Part shown: positions 1 through 8,632 of the stretch, piece after piece
Layout: every line of letters begins with the position of its first letter
Numbering within the stretch: position 1 is the first letter of the stretch
Assembly: GCA_964646815.1 (NCBI GenBank)
Contig: CAZYFH010000014.1
Coordinates: 1-64,000, forward strand
Direction of reading: 5' to 3'
Length of the DNA stretch: 64,000 nt
From: CAZYFH01 sp964646815
Lineage (GTDB): Bacteria; Acidobacteriota; Vicinamibacteria; Vicinamibacterales; UBA8438
Notes under the pieces: generated by a model
Database searches by the model: none
The model's input: only the letters and a program-made list of their open reading frames with translations
What the model was told of the DNA's origin: nothing
Translations under genes and position numbers: made by a program

Positions 1-64
1 CGCGGCGATCCGCCCACCGCTGCTGCCACTTCCGCTCGATGGCCTGGGGATCGTAGTCGCGCAC
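1..64 (-). CDS. leuS: Leucyl-tRNA synthetase, N-terminal fragment (runs off the left edge)
   Basis: Only the first 21 codons are in the window. Reading leftwards from a GTG at 64, the peptide starts MRDYDPQAIERKWQQRW, which is the usual start of bacterial LeuRS (a Tyr-Asp-Pro, then Ile-Glu-x-Lys-Trp-Gln). LeuRS charges tRNA-Leu in the cytoplasm. It begins 37 bp after the stop of the HDAC-family gene and is probably the last visible member of that operon. No strong Shine-Dalgarno is visible before the GTG. The call rests on a short but characteristic motif. Confidence 0.72.
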   Translation of the reverse strand, partial: MRDYDPQAIERKWQQRWADRR

Positions 65-101
65 GGAACAGGCTGGAAGACGACGCGGCCGTGACCGGCG
101 C

Positions 102-1166
102 CTACGGCAGGTCTCGTGACCGCTGTCCGGCTACTAGTGTAGGCCAAAACGGGATGAGCGCGGGACCGACGGCCGCGAGCGCGACATCCGCGGCCGGTGT
201 CGGTCCCTCGATCGCCGGCACGTTCGTGGGCAACGCCTCGGACACCGCTCGCAGCGTGGCGTCCAGACATGCCTCGAGCGCCGGCAGGTCGTAGCCGCCC
301 TCCGTCACCACCACCAGGCGGCCCCGGCAGCACCGATCGACCACGGTGCGAAGCCGCTGAGTCATCGTCGTATACCCTCCCGTCGAGACACGCATCCCAC
401 CGAGGGGGTCATCGGCGTGGGCGTCGTAACCGGCAGAGAGCACGATCACCTCTGGATCGAACGCCGTCAGGACTGGCCCCGCGACCTCGCGAAACACCAA
501 GTCGAGATCAGCGTCGCCGGCACCGTCCCCCAGCGGGATATTGACCGTTAGGCCGGCCGCATCGCCGCGTCCCACTTCATGGGCGGCGCCGGTCCCCGGA
601 TAAAACGGGTACTGATGGGTCGAGAGATAGAGCACCCGGGCGTCGTCGTAGAAAATCGACTGCGTCCCATTGCCGTGATGCACGTCGTAGTCGACGATCG
701 CCACCCGCGTCACGCCGCGGGCCAGCGCATGCGCCGCGGCGACCGCGGCGTTGTTGTAGAGACAGAATCCCATCGCGCGTTCCCTTTCGGCGTGGTGCCC
801 CGGGGGGCGGACGAAGGCCAGTGCTGGCGCGGCCCGGTCCAGCGCATGGTCGATCGCCGCCATGGCCGCGCCGGCCGCCAGCCGGGCAACCGCCTCGGAA
901 TCGGGCGACGCGTAGGTATCCGGGTCAAGTCGCACCCGCTCCCCCGCCGTCGAGACGATCGCGTCGACGTAGCGCGCGTCATGCACGCGGCGAAGCGCCT
1001 CGACCGGCGCGGGGGTAGGCTGGGCGACGCGACCGCCGGCGGCGCGCCAGCGCGCGGCCACCCTCGACATGACCTCGGCCCGCGCGGGCTGCTCCGGGTG
1101 TCCTGGGGGAGTCTCGTGGTCGACGAACCGGTCTGACGAGATCAACAAGACGTCGGTCACGTACAC
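102..1166 (-). CDS. Histone deacetylase superfamily (AcuC/HdaH-like) zinc amidohydrolase
   Basis: A 354-residue member of the arginase/deacetylase fold. Visible motifs are the active-site His pair in PPGHHAE, the metal-binding DYDVHHGNGTQ with Asp and His ligands, and SAGYDAHADDPLGG, which supplies the second Asp ligand. Bacterial members remove acetyl groups from acetyl-lysine (AcuC acts on acetyl-CoA synthetase) or from acetylpolyamines, and the substrate here cannot be read from sequence. It lies 18 bp downstream of the DUF374 acyltransferase and just before leuS, all on the same strand, so it is probably co-transcribed with the ETF-QO block. Confidence 0.88.
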   Translation of the reverse strand: MYVTDVLLISSDRFVDHETPPGHPEQPARAEVMSRVAARWRAAGGRVAQPTPAPVEALRRVHDARYVDAIVSTAGERVRLDPDTYASPDSEAVARLAAGAAMAAIDHALDRAAPALAFVRPPGHHAERERAMGFCLYNNAAVAAAHALARGVTRVAIVDYDVHHGNGTQSIFYDDARVLYLSTHQYPFYPGTGAAHEVGRGDAAGLTVNIPLGDGAGDADLDLVFREVAGPVLTAFDPEVIVLSAGYDAHADDPLGGMRVSTGGYTTMTQRLRTVVDRCCRGRLVVVTEGGYDLPALEACLDATLRAVSEALPTNVPAIEGPTPAADVALAAVGPALIPFWPTLVAGQRSRDLP

Positions 1167-1184
1167 GATACACCTCGCGAGTGA

Positions 1185-1874
1185 TCAGTGCGGCGGCTCG
1201 AGCATCGCCGTCGAGCGCTGCTGCGCCCGCAATAGTGCCAGTTCGAGCTCGACCCGCTTCGCCTCGAGCACGTTCTCGCCGGCGCCCGGCGGCACCGGGA
1301 TAGGCTCCCCGACCACGATCGCAGCGCGCGCATACGGCATGGGCACCTGGGTGCGATCCCAGCTTCGTACCTCCCAGTACCGGTCGGCCTCGATGTGGAA
1401 CGGGAGAATCGGGTTCCCGGTCAGTCTGGCCAGCCACACGGCGCCCGGCTGCACGGACCCGGCCGGCCCGCGCGGCCCATCGACGGTAAAGGCAGCAGGT
1501 CGTCCGGAGCGCATGTCACGCCGGAGTTGCGCCAGCGCGCGGCGGCCGCCACGCGACGTCGATCCCCGTGCGGTCACATATCCAAACCGCTCGATGATCT
1601 GGGCAATCCACTCGCCGTCGAAGTTCGCGCTCGTCATCACGACGATGCCTCGGCGTCGCCAGAAATACGTGGCCGGAAGAATGCGACCGTGCCAGAACGC
1701 GAAAATGGGCTGGTGACCGTCTTGACGCACCGCCTCGTAATGGGCATAGCCGTCGATCGACCATCGCAGCGTCCGCCCGATCGCCGCGATGAGGGGATAG
1801 GCGAGGGCCGCGATTGCCGACGCGCGCACGCGCTGGCCGCGCGTCAAGGCCGACGGTGCAGCCTTGGACGTCAC
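1185..1874 (-). CDS. DUF374 / lysophospholipid acyltransferase-family protein
   Basis: A 229-residue protein with the DUF374 pattern: an N-terminal hydrophobic segment (about 16-32), then FAFWHGRILP with the LPLAT-like His, GSTSRGG, and FTVDGPRGPAG. Members are membrane-associated acyltransferases of the LPLAT superfamily, and their acceptor lipid is generally unproven. The GTG start at 1874 overlaps the ETF-QO stop (GTGA), which implies translational coupling. Company with fatty-acid and ETF genes suggests a lipid role, but nothing in the sequence fixes the substrate. Confidence 0.82.
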   Translation of the reverse strand: MTSKAAPSALTRGQRVRASAIAALAYPLIAAIGRTLRWSIDGYAHYEAVRQDGHQPIFAFWHGRILPATYFWRRRGIVVMTSANFDGEWIAQIIERFGYVTARGSTSRGGRRALAQLRRDMRSGRPAAFTVDGPRGPAGSVQPGAVWLARLTGNPILPFHIEADRYWEVRSWDRTQVPMPYARAAIVVGEPIPVPPGAGENVLEAKRVELELALLRAQQRSTAMLEPPH

Positions 1875-3529
1875 ATGCCTTCGTAGTGCGGCCCGCCACC
1901 GCCCTCAGGTGGCACCCAATCGATGAGTTGATACGGGTCCATAATGTCGCACGTCTTGCAGTGCACGCAGTTCGAGGCGTTGATCTGCAGCCGCTTTCCG
2001 GATCCGCCGTCCGCATCGACGATCTCGTACACGTTGGCCGGACAAAAACGGGTACACGGGTTCTGGTAGTCCTCGAGGCATCGCGTGCGACAGATATCGG
2101 TGTCGTGCACGATCAGATGGGTAGGCTGATCGTCGTCGTGGCGGGTTCCGGAGTAATGCACGTTTGTCAGCTTGTCGAACGTCAGCTTGCGATCGACGGG
2201 CGCGGCCGGCGCCGCAGCCAGCGTGCCCCCGTCGACATAGCGCTGCACCGTCCACATCCGCTCGTGCCCCGCGTGGGCCGGCATCGGATCGCGGAACCAC
2301 CAGCCGCGAGTGACGAGCGAGAGTCCGGCATACAGCACCCCAGGAATGAGCCCGTACCCAAAGGCCTGGTGCACGTTGCGGACCGGATACAGCTCGCGCT
2401 TGATCGGCCCCGACGCGACCAGACTGGCGTAGCGACTCAGCCTATCTGCCGACGGGTCTCCCGCACGAATAGCCTCGAACGCCGTCTCGGCAGCGCACAT
2501 CCCGCTCCACATCGCGAGGTGGATGCCCTTGAGCCGCATCGAGTTGAGGAACCCAGCCGCGTCGCCGACCACCAGCGCCCCGTCGACGTGGCACCGCGGG
2601 ATGGCGTGCCATCCGCCCTCCGGCAACGCCTTGGCGCCGTACCGCACCATCTGCCCGTCCGCCAGCAGCGCAGCCACAAGCGGATGCCGTTTGAAGCGCT
2701 GGAACGCGTCGTGGGGGTCGAAGAGCGGGTTACGGTAGTCGAGACCCGCGACGAACCCGACAGCCACCCGGCCTTCGGGTAGCGCATAGACGAACCCGCC
2801 GCCGAACTCCTCGAATCGCAGCGGGTAGCCCATCGTGTGCAGCACCGTCCCCGCCGCCAGCCGGTCCGGCCGCACCTCCCACAGCTCCTTGATACCGATC
2901 GCATAGACCTGCGGGAGACGCCCATTATCTAGCGAAAATCGTCGCACCAGCGTCTTTGTCAAACTGCCCCGCACGCCGTCCGCCAGCACGGTCACCGACG
3001 CCCGTATGTCGACGCCCGGTTCGAATGTCGACTTGCGCTCGCCGTCGCGGCCGATCCCGCGATCACCGGTCCGCACTCCCACCACGCGGTCGCCGTCGTA
3101 GAGCAACTCGGTGGCGGCGAACCCGGGAAACACGTCGACGCCGACCGACTCGACCTGCTCGGTCAGCCACTTGGCGAGGCGGTTGATCGACACGACATAG
3201 CAGCCGTGGTTACGCAGGGGTGGTGGGGTGATGGGAGAACGAATCCGGCCGCTCTCGGTTAGGAAGTAGACACGGTCGCCGGTCACCGGAACATCGAGCG
3301 GTGCGCCGCGCGCGCGCCAGTCCGGGATCAACTCGACGAGCGCCGATGGGTCGAGGACGGCCCCCGATAGCATGTGGGCGCCAGCCTCCCTCGCCTTCTC
3401 GAGGACGGCCACCGCGAGCGGGTCACCGCCGCGCTCCCTCTGGAGCGTTACCAGACGGTACGCGGCGGCCAGACCGGCCGGGCCGCCACCCACGATAACA
3501 ACATCGACGTCGAGTGTCTCGCGATCCAG
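1871..3529 (-). CDS. Electron transfer flavoprotein-ubiquinone/menaquinone oxidoreductase (ETF-QO), probable CTG start
   Basis: A membrane-associated FAD and 4Fe-4S protein that passes electrons from reduced ETF to the quinone pool. The N-terminus has the FAD dinucleotide motif (VIVGGGPAG). The C-terminus carries cluster cysteines in CLEDYQNPCTRFCPANVYE and NASNCVHCKTCDI. The first ATG/GTG/TTG in frame is the GTG at 3493, inside the FAD motif, and would remove beta-strand 1. An in-frame CTG at 3529-3527 restores the family-typical start (LDRETLDVDVVIVGGG). It has a GGGAG six bases upstream and lies one base after the etfA stop. The product from CTG is 552 residues, normal for the family. A sequencing error in an ATG is the alternative. 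Confidence 0.9.
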   Translation of the reverse strand: MDRETLDVDVVIVGGGPAGLAAAYRLVTLQRERGGDPLAVAVLEKAREAGAHMLSGAVLDPSALVELIPDWRARGAPLDVPVTGDRVYFLTESGRIRSPITPPPLRNHGCYVVSINRLAKWLTEQVESVGVDVFPGFAATELLYDGDRVVGVRTGDRGIGRDGERKSTFEPGVDIRASVTVLADGVRGSLTKTLVRRFSLDNGRLPQVYAIGIKELWEVRPDRLAAGTVLHTMGYPLRFEEFGGGFVYALPEGRVAVGFVAGLDYRNPLFDPHDAFQRFKRHPLVAALLADGQMVRYGAKALPEGGWHAIPRCHVDGALVVGDAAGFLNSMRLKGIHLAMWSGMCAAETAFEAIRAGDPSADRLSRYASLVASGPIKRELYPVRNVHQAFGYGLIPGVLYAGLSLVTRGWWFRDPMPAHAGHERMWTVQRYVDGGTLAAAPAAPVDRKLTFDKLTNVHYSGTRHDDDQPTHLIVHDTDICRTRCLEDYQNPCTRFCPANVYEIVDADGGSGKRLQINASNCVHCKTCDIMDPYQLIDWVPPEGGGGPHYEGM

Positions 3530-3530
3530 C

Positions 3531-4490
3531 TCACTCTCCCAACGCCGTCACGAGCGCCGGCACGACATCGAACAGATCGCCCACGATTCCATAGTCAGCG
3601 ACCTCAAAAATCGGCGCGTCGGCGTCCTTGTTGATGGCGACGATCGTCCGCGACCCCTTCATCCCGACCAGATGCTGGATCGCACCAGAAATGCCGAGCG
3701 CCAGATAGAGCTTGGGAGCAACGGTCTGCCCCGAGCTGCCGACCTGCCGGTCCATCGGCAGCCAGCCGGAATCGCAAATCGGCCGAGAGGCAGCCAGCTC
3801 CGCGCCCAGCGCCTTGGCGAGCTCCTGTGCGAGCGGCAGGTGCTCCTGCCCCTTGATGCCTCGACCCACAGCAACGATGCGTTCAGCTTGCGTGAGATCG
3901 ACCGCTTGCTTGGCCTCCTTGAACGGCTCCTCCGGACGCTGGCGAATGGAAGCCGAGTCGATGGTCACGGGGATCGCGCGAGTCGCGGCCGGACTCGTGC
4001 CACGCGCCGCGGCGTCCGCTCGGTACGCGCCGATTTGAAAACTGGCGAAGTGAGGCTGTGGACCCTCGGGCGCGACGTCCGCGACGAACTTGCCTTGGAA
4101 CATCGGTCGCACGAACGCCACTCTCCCTTCGCGCGATCTGGAGCCGATGCAATCCGCTATCAACGTGCGTTCGAGGCGCGCGGCCAGCGCGGGCGCGTAG
4201 TCGCGCGTCTGATACGTGTGAGGAAACAGCACGAGGCTGGGTTGCACCTGCTCAAGGACTTGCGCGAGCGCCGTAACGAAGCCGTCCGGCGTGTACGGCT
4301 CGAGGGCCGAGTCTTCGACGGCAAGCACTTCGGCAACGTTCGCCGCGGCCAGCTCCTCGACAACGGCCCCGACGCGCGCGCCTGTCACGACGACTGACAC
4401 TGGCCCCTCGAGGGCCTGCCCGGCGGCCACCGTCTCCCAGGTCACCGGGTTTAGAGTGCCAGCGCGTTGTTCCGCGATCACGAGGATCAT
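3531..4490 (-). CDS. etfA: Electron transfer flavoprotein alpha subunit
   Basis: A 319-residue ETF alpha subunit. The N-terminal domain starts MILVIAEQRAG. The C-terminal FAD domain shows GRGIKGQEHLPLAQELAKALG, ASRPICDSGW, the flavin-binding QVGSSGQTVAPKLYLALGISGAIQH, and INKDADAPIFEVADYGIVGD. With EtfB it forms the soluble heterodimer that accepts electrons from acyl-CoA dehydrogenases. It lies between etfB and ETF-QO, so the whole electron path to quinone is one operon. The TGA stop is one base from the proposed CTG start of ETF-QO. Confidence 0.96.
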   Translation of the reverse strand: MILVIAEQRAGTLNPVTWETVAAGQALEGPVSVVVTGARVGAVVEELAAANVAEVLAVEDSALEPYTPDGFVTALAQVLEQVQPSLVLFPHTYQTRDYAPALAARLERTLIADCIGSRSREGRVAFVRPMFQGKFVADVAPEGPQPHFASFQIGAYRADAAARGTSPAATRAIPVTIDSASIRQRPEEPFKEAKQAVDLTQAERIVAVGRGIKGQEHLPLAQELAKALGAELAASRPICDSGWLPMDRQVGSSGQTVAPKLYLALGISGAIQHLVGMKGSRTIVAINKDADAPIFEVADYGIVGDLFDVVPALVTALGE

Positions 4491-4560
4491 GACACTCCCT
4501 TACCGACGCTATGGCCGCCGGTCGCCGACGGTCGTATTCTGCGTCCAAGCGCCTGCCAGC

Positions 4561-5331
4561 TCACAGCGCGCGCGCCTCCTCACGCAGGAGCCGGACGAGC
4601 TCGGCCGCGGCGTCGGCGGGCGCCCCGTCGACGAGACGCGTCTGCTTGCCCTTACCAGGGGTGTAGATCTCGAGGATTCGGTGCCCAACCGCGGGCGGGA
4701 CGTCGAGCGTCACCGTGCGCACCTCCTTCTTCTTGGCCGCCATGATGCCCTTTAAGGTGGCGTAGCGCAGCTGGTTGATCCCGCTCTGAATCGTCAAGAG
4801 CGCCGGTGTCGGCATCGAGACCCACTGGAACCAACCGCCCTCAAGCTCACGCTTTACCCGTATCTGACCCGTCTGCTCGCCGGCTGCTTCAACCTCCATG
4901 ATGAGGGTCGCATGCGGCAGCCCCAGCAGCTCGGCGAGCACGACCCCAGTCTGCCCGAATCCCTGGTCATCGGACTGCAGACCGGTAAGCACGAGATCGA
5001 AGGCCTCCGATCGCATCGCCGCGGCGAGCGCGCCCGAGACGGCTCCGGCGTCGGCTGCCGCCAGCGCCGCACTCTCGACATGGACGGCCCGGTCGGCGCC
5101 ACGCGCCAACGCTTCCCGAATTACCTGTCCGACGCGCGTCGGGCCCGCCGAACAGACCACGACCTCCCCGCCATGACGCTCCTTGAGACGGAGTCCTTCC
5201 TCAAGCGCGTAGGCATCCGGCTCGTTCATCTCGAAGCTCGCGTCGTGGTCACGCACCCACGTCGCCCCGTCGTCCGCGCGTAGCGGCCAGTCGCGTGTGA
5301 CGACTTGTTTGATGCAAACAGCGATGTTCAT
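4561..5331 (-). CDS. etfB: Electron transfer flavoprotein beta subunit
   Basis: Beta subunit of ETF, 256 residues from the ATG at 5331. The open frame continues upstream, but the conserved family start MNIAVCIKQV sets this ATG. The AMP/adenine-binding region is visible as ALARGADRAVHVE and LQSDDQGFGQTG, and the C-terminal arm that embraces EtfA follows LTIQSGINQLRYATLKGIMAAKKK. It is the first gene of etfB-etfA-ETF-QO and follows fabF by 52 bp, which links beta-oxidation electron transfer with the fatty-acid synthesis block on the same strand. Confidence 0.95.
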   Translation of the reverse strand: MNIAVCIKQVVTRDWPLRADDGATWVRDHDASFEMNEPDAYALEEGLRLKERHGGEVVVCSAGPTRVGQVIREALARGADRAVHVESAALAAADAGAVSGALAAAMRSEAFDLVLTGLQSDDQGFGQTGVVLAELLGLPHATLIMEVEAAGEQTGQIRVKRELEGGWFQWVSMPTPALLTIQSGINQLRYATLKGIMAAKKKEVRTVTLDVPPAVGHRILEIYTPGKGKQTRLVDGAPADAAAELVRLLREEARAL

Positions 5332-5383
5332 CGTCGGTGGTTCTTTGACTACGCGGCCGGGCGCCCGGCACAGGCCAGGGCTT

Positions 5384-6622
5384 TTAGTTATCGTACCGCT
5401 TGAGGAGCAGACTGGCGTTCGTGCCGCCAAACCCAAACGAGTTCGACAGCGCATACTCGATCGATAACGACCGCTTCCGATTCGGCACGTAGTCGAGGTC
5501 GCACTCGGGGTCAGGGGTATCGAGATTGATGGTCGGCGGCACCACCTGGTCCCGCACAGCCAACGCTGTGATCCCAGCTTCTAACCCACCGGCGGCGCCG
5601 AGCAGGTGCCCGGTCATGGATTTCGTGGAGGAGATGGCCATCGTCGACGCACGCGAACCGAAACAGTTCTTGATCGCCAGGGTTTCTAGCCGGTCGTTGT
5701 ACAGCGTCGACGTCCCGTGCGCGTTGATGTAGTCGACCGTGGACGGCTCGACCTCGGCCTGTGCGATTGCCGCACGCATGACCCGCACCGCTCCATCGGC
5801 GTCTTCCGCCGGTGCCGTCATGTGAAACGCATCGGCCGACATGCCATAGCCCACGAGCTCAGCGTAAATCGATGCGCCGCGATGTCGGGCACGCTCAAGC
5901 TCCTCGAGAATCACCACGCCAGATCCCTCGCCGATGATGAACCCGTCGCGGTCGACGTCGAACGGGCGGCTGGCACGCTCTGGTTCATCGTTTCGGGTAG
6001 ACAGCGCGCGCATGGCTGCGAATCCACCAACCCCCATCGGGGTGATGGCCGCCTCCGATCCCCCGGCGATCATGACCTCGGCAGCGCCCCGCTTGATCAT
6101 CTCGCACGCGTCCCCGATCGCATGGGCGGACGCGGAACACGCAGTGCACGTCGCCGAGTTCGGTCCGCGCGCGCCGAATCGAATCGAGACCTGGCCCGCT
6201 GCCAGATTGATGATGGCCGACGGAATGAAGAACGGCGAGATCTTCCGCGGTCCGCCCTCCAGGAGGGCCCGATGCTCGCGCTCGATCGTGTTGAATCCCC
6301 CGATGCCCGAGGCGATGAACACGCCGACTTCTGGCCCCAGCGCCCGACCTCCAAGGCCGGCATCGCGCACCGCAAACTCGGATGCCGCGATCGCATACTG
6401 GATGAAGACGTCCATTTTCTTGACGTCCTTCTTATCGACGAACTGCAGCGGATCAAACGCCTTGACCTCGCCGGCTATGCGCGACGCGAATGCCGACGCA
6501 TCGAAGTGACTGATCCCGCTGATCCCGCTTCGACCAGCGAGCAGCGCGTCCCACGTCGGCTTCGTACCGATCCCCAGCGACGACACCATGCCAACACCGG
6601 TGATCACGACCCGCCTTTGCAA
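5384..6622 (-). CDS. fabF: 3-oxoacyl-ACP synthase II (KASII)
   Basis: A condensing enzyme that extends acyl-ACP with malonyl-ACP, 412 residues. The start MQRRVVITGVGMVSSLG is typical. The catalytic triad is visible: Cys in ATCTACSASAHAIGDA, His in NAHGTSTLYND and His in KSMTGHLLGAAGG. The C-terminal glycine-rich loop is SNSFGFGGTNASLLLK. The 3' neighbour is etfB and the 5' neighbour acpP (30 bp), the classic plsX-fabD-fabG-acpP-fabF order. Cytoplasmic, part of the type II FAS system. Confidence 0.97.
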   Translation of the reverse strand: MQRRVVITGVGMVSSLGIGTKPTWDALLAGRSGISGISHFDASAFASRIAGEVKAFDPLQFVDKKDVKKMDVFIQYAIAASEFAVRDAGLGGRALGPEVGVFIASGIGGFNTIEREHRALLEGGPRKISPFFIPSAIINLAAGQVSIRFGARGPNSATCTACSASAHAIGDACEMIKRGAAEVMIAGGSEAAITPMGVGGFAAMRALSTRNDEPERASRPFDVDRDGFIIGEGSGVVILEELERARHRGASIYAELVGYGMSADAFHMTAPAEDADGAVRVMRAAIAQAEVEPSTVDYINAHGTSTLYNDRLETLAIKNCFGSRASTMAISSTKSMTGHLLGAAGGLEAGITALAVRDQVVPPTINLDTPDPECDLDYVPNRKRSLSIEYALSNSFGFGGTNASLLLKRYDN

Positions 6623-6651
6623 CTGCTGTCTCCTCGCCGCTGTACAGACGC

Positions 6652-6894
6652 CTACTTCTTACTCTTGGCGTGCGACTGGATATAGTCGACAGCCTCCTTG
6701 ACGCGCGTGATCTTCTCCGCGTCTTCGTCCGGGATCTCAAGACGGAACTCTTCCTCGAAGGCCATGACCAACTCGACCGTGTCGAGCGAGTCGGCACCCA
6801 GATCATCTACGAACGAGGCGTCCGGTGTCACCTCTTCTTCATCGACGCCCAACTGCTCGACGATGATTCCCTTGATCTTCTCAGCAACCGCCAT
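6652..6894 (-). CDS. acpP: Acyl carrier protein
   Basis: An 80-residue acidic ACP that carries growing acyl chains on a 4'-phosphopantetheine arm. The arm attaches to the Ser of the DSLDTVELVMAFEEEF motif (around residue 37), preceded by FVDDLGA. Length and helix pattern are normal. An AGGAGG-like ribosome site lies just before the ATG (cctcct in the plus strand near 6900-6905). Sits between fabG and fabF. Confidence 0.97.
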   Translation of the reverse strand: MAVAEKIKGIIVEQLGVDEEEVTPDASFVDDLGADSLDTVELVMAFEEEFRLEIPDEDAEKITRVKEAVDYIQSHAKSKK

Positions 6895-6905
6895 TCAAAA
6901 ACCTC

Positions 6906-7646
6906 CTACATGTACATCCCGCCATTGACACCAAGAACCTGACCAGTAATATACGACGCTTCGTCCGATGCGAGAAAGCGGACGGCCGAAGCGACATCAT
7001 CGGGCGCGCCAAACCGGCCGAGCGGAATCCGCGCCGAGACCGCGTCTCGCGCGCGTTGATCCATCACCATCGTCATGTCCGTCTCTATCATCCCAGGCGC
7101 AACCGCGTTGACGGTGATGCCGCGCGATGCCACTTCTCGGGCGAGGGCCTTGGTCAGCCCGATGAGCCCGGCCTTCGACGCCGCGTAGTTCACCTGGCCC
7201 GGATTGCCCAATTGTCCTACGACGGAGCTGATGTTGATGATGCGGCCGAATCGGCGCTTCATCATCGGCCGGACCACGGCCCGGCAGCAGGCGAACGCGG
7301 CGGTCAGATTGGTGGCGAGTACCGCGTCCCATTCCTCTGGCTTCATCCGCAGCATCAGCTGATCGCGCACGATACCGGCGTTGTTGACCAGGATGTCGAT
7401 GCCTCCGAAGCGATCCGCAGCCAGGTTCACCGCGCGACCGATGTCATCGGCATCGGTCACGTCAAGACTGACGCCCACTGCCTGACCACCCGACGCCACG
7501 ACCACGCTGGCCACCTCGTCAGCGTGGCGGCCGCGAGCGCCCGCGACGACCGCCGCGCCGCCGCCCGCGAGTCTCAGCGCAATCGCTCGACCGATCCCGC
7601 GCGACGCGCCGGTCACGAGCGCGACCCGCCCTGCGAGATCAGGCAT
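6906..7646 (-). CDS. fabG: 3-oxoacyl-ACP reductase
   Basis: NADPH-dependent reductase of the SDR family, 246 residues from the ATG at 7646. The cofactor motif is GASRGIGRA (residues about 13-21), the NNAG motif is present, and the catalytic Ser-Tyr-Lys lie in NISSVVGQLGNPGQVNYAASKAG. The frame stays open further upstream, but the family start (MPDLAGRVALVTGAS) and the overlap of eight bases with the fabD stop support this ATG. It reduces 3-ketoacyl-ACP in fatty-acid elongation. Confidence 0.96.
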   Translation of the reverse strand: MPDLAGRVALVTGASRGIGRAIALRLAGGGAAVVAGARGRHADEVASVVVASGGQAVGVSLDVTDADDIGRAVNLAADRFGGIDILVNNAGIVRDQLMLRMKPEEWDAVLATNLTAAFACCRAVVRPMMKRRFGRIINISSVVGQLGNPGQVNYAASKAGLIGLTKALAREVASRGITVNAVAPGMIETDMTMVMDQRARDAVSARIPLGRFGAPDDVASAVRFLASDEASYITGQVLGVNGGMYM

Positions 7647-8607
7647 CGCCACGGCCGGCCGCGGTCGACACCGTTCCCGCCTCGTCGAGCATAGCCTCAA
7701 CCGCCACGAGGCTCTTCGGATCCTGGACGTTGGCGACGCGGACCGATTTGTCCGTGGCCCTGATCAAACCGCTGAGTACCCGGCCAGGGCCCACCTCCAC
7801 GAACGAGGTAACGCCGTCAGCAATGAGGCGGCGAACAACCGCTTCCCAGAGCACCGGCGCGCTCACTTGCCGGATGAGCGCCTCAGTGGCCTCCAGTCCA
7901 GTGCGCTTTGGCTCGGCATCGACGTTGGCGACGACCGGAACATCCGGATCGGACACGACCAGTGCGCGCAGGTCCGGCGCGAGACGCGCTTCGGCCGGTT
8001 TCATCAACGCGCAATGGAACGGCGCGCTGACCGGTAACGGCACCACGCGTCTCGCCCCAAGCTCCCGTGCACGCGCGCTCGCGCGCGTGACGGCGTCGCG
8101 GGCGCCGGCAATCGCGACCTGCCCAGGGGCGTTCAGGTTAGCGGCGCTCACCACCTCACCGTCGGCGACCTCGGCGCAGGCCCGGCGGATGGTCTTTTCG
8201 TCCAGCCCGACCACGGCCGCCATTGCGCCCTCGCCCACAGGCACGGCCTCTTGCATGTACCGGCCGCGGCGTCGCACCGTGCGCAGTGCATCGGCGAACG
8301 AAAGCGTTCCCGCCGCGACGTGCGCCGAGTACTCGCCGAGGCTATGCCCCGCGAGAAACGATGACGCGTGTCCCAGCGATGTCAATAGCCGGTGCGCTGC
8401 CACGCTCGTGGCAAGGACCGCGGGCTGGGTATTCTCGGTGAGCGCGAGCACATCGTCAGGCCCTTCAAAACACAGCCTGCTGAGGGGCGCACCGAGGGCT
8501 TCGTCGGCCTGCAGGAAAGTTTCGCGGCAGACCGAATACTCGGCGGACAGCGCCCGCCCCATCCCAACTCGCTGCGACCCCTGGCCGGGAAACACGAACG
8601 CGATCAT
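7639..8607 (-). CDS. fabD: Malonyl-CoA:ACP transacylase
   Basis: Loads malonyl groups onto ACP, 322 residues from the ATG at 8607 (MIAFVFPGQGSQRVGMG). The upstream extension of the open frame lies over the plsX 3' end and is not conserved. The catalytic Ser is in GHSLGEYSA, the downstream His in SAPFHCALM, and an Arg/Gln acyl-binding site is consistent with GQGSQ. The 3' end overlaps fabG, so the two are probably coupled in translation. Confidence 0.96.
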   Translation of the reverse strand: MIAFVFPGQGSQRVGMGRALSAEYSVCRETFLQADEALGAPLSRLCFEGPDDVLALTENTQPAVLATSVAAHRLLTSLGHASSFLAGHSLGEYSAHVAAGTLSFADALRTVRRRGRYMQEAVPVGEGAMAAVVGLDEKTIRRACAEVADGEVVSAANLNAPGQVAIAGARDAVTRASARARELGARRVVPLPVSAPFHCALMKPAEARLAPDLRALVVSDPDVPVVANVDAEPKRTGLEATEALIRQVSAPVLWEAVVRRLIADGVTSFVEVGPGRVLSGLIRATDKSVRVANVQDPKSLVAVEAMLDEAGTVSTAAGRGDA

Positions 8608-8632
8608 GGATGAGCCTCCCGGGGCGCGTGGA

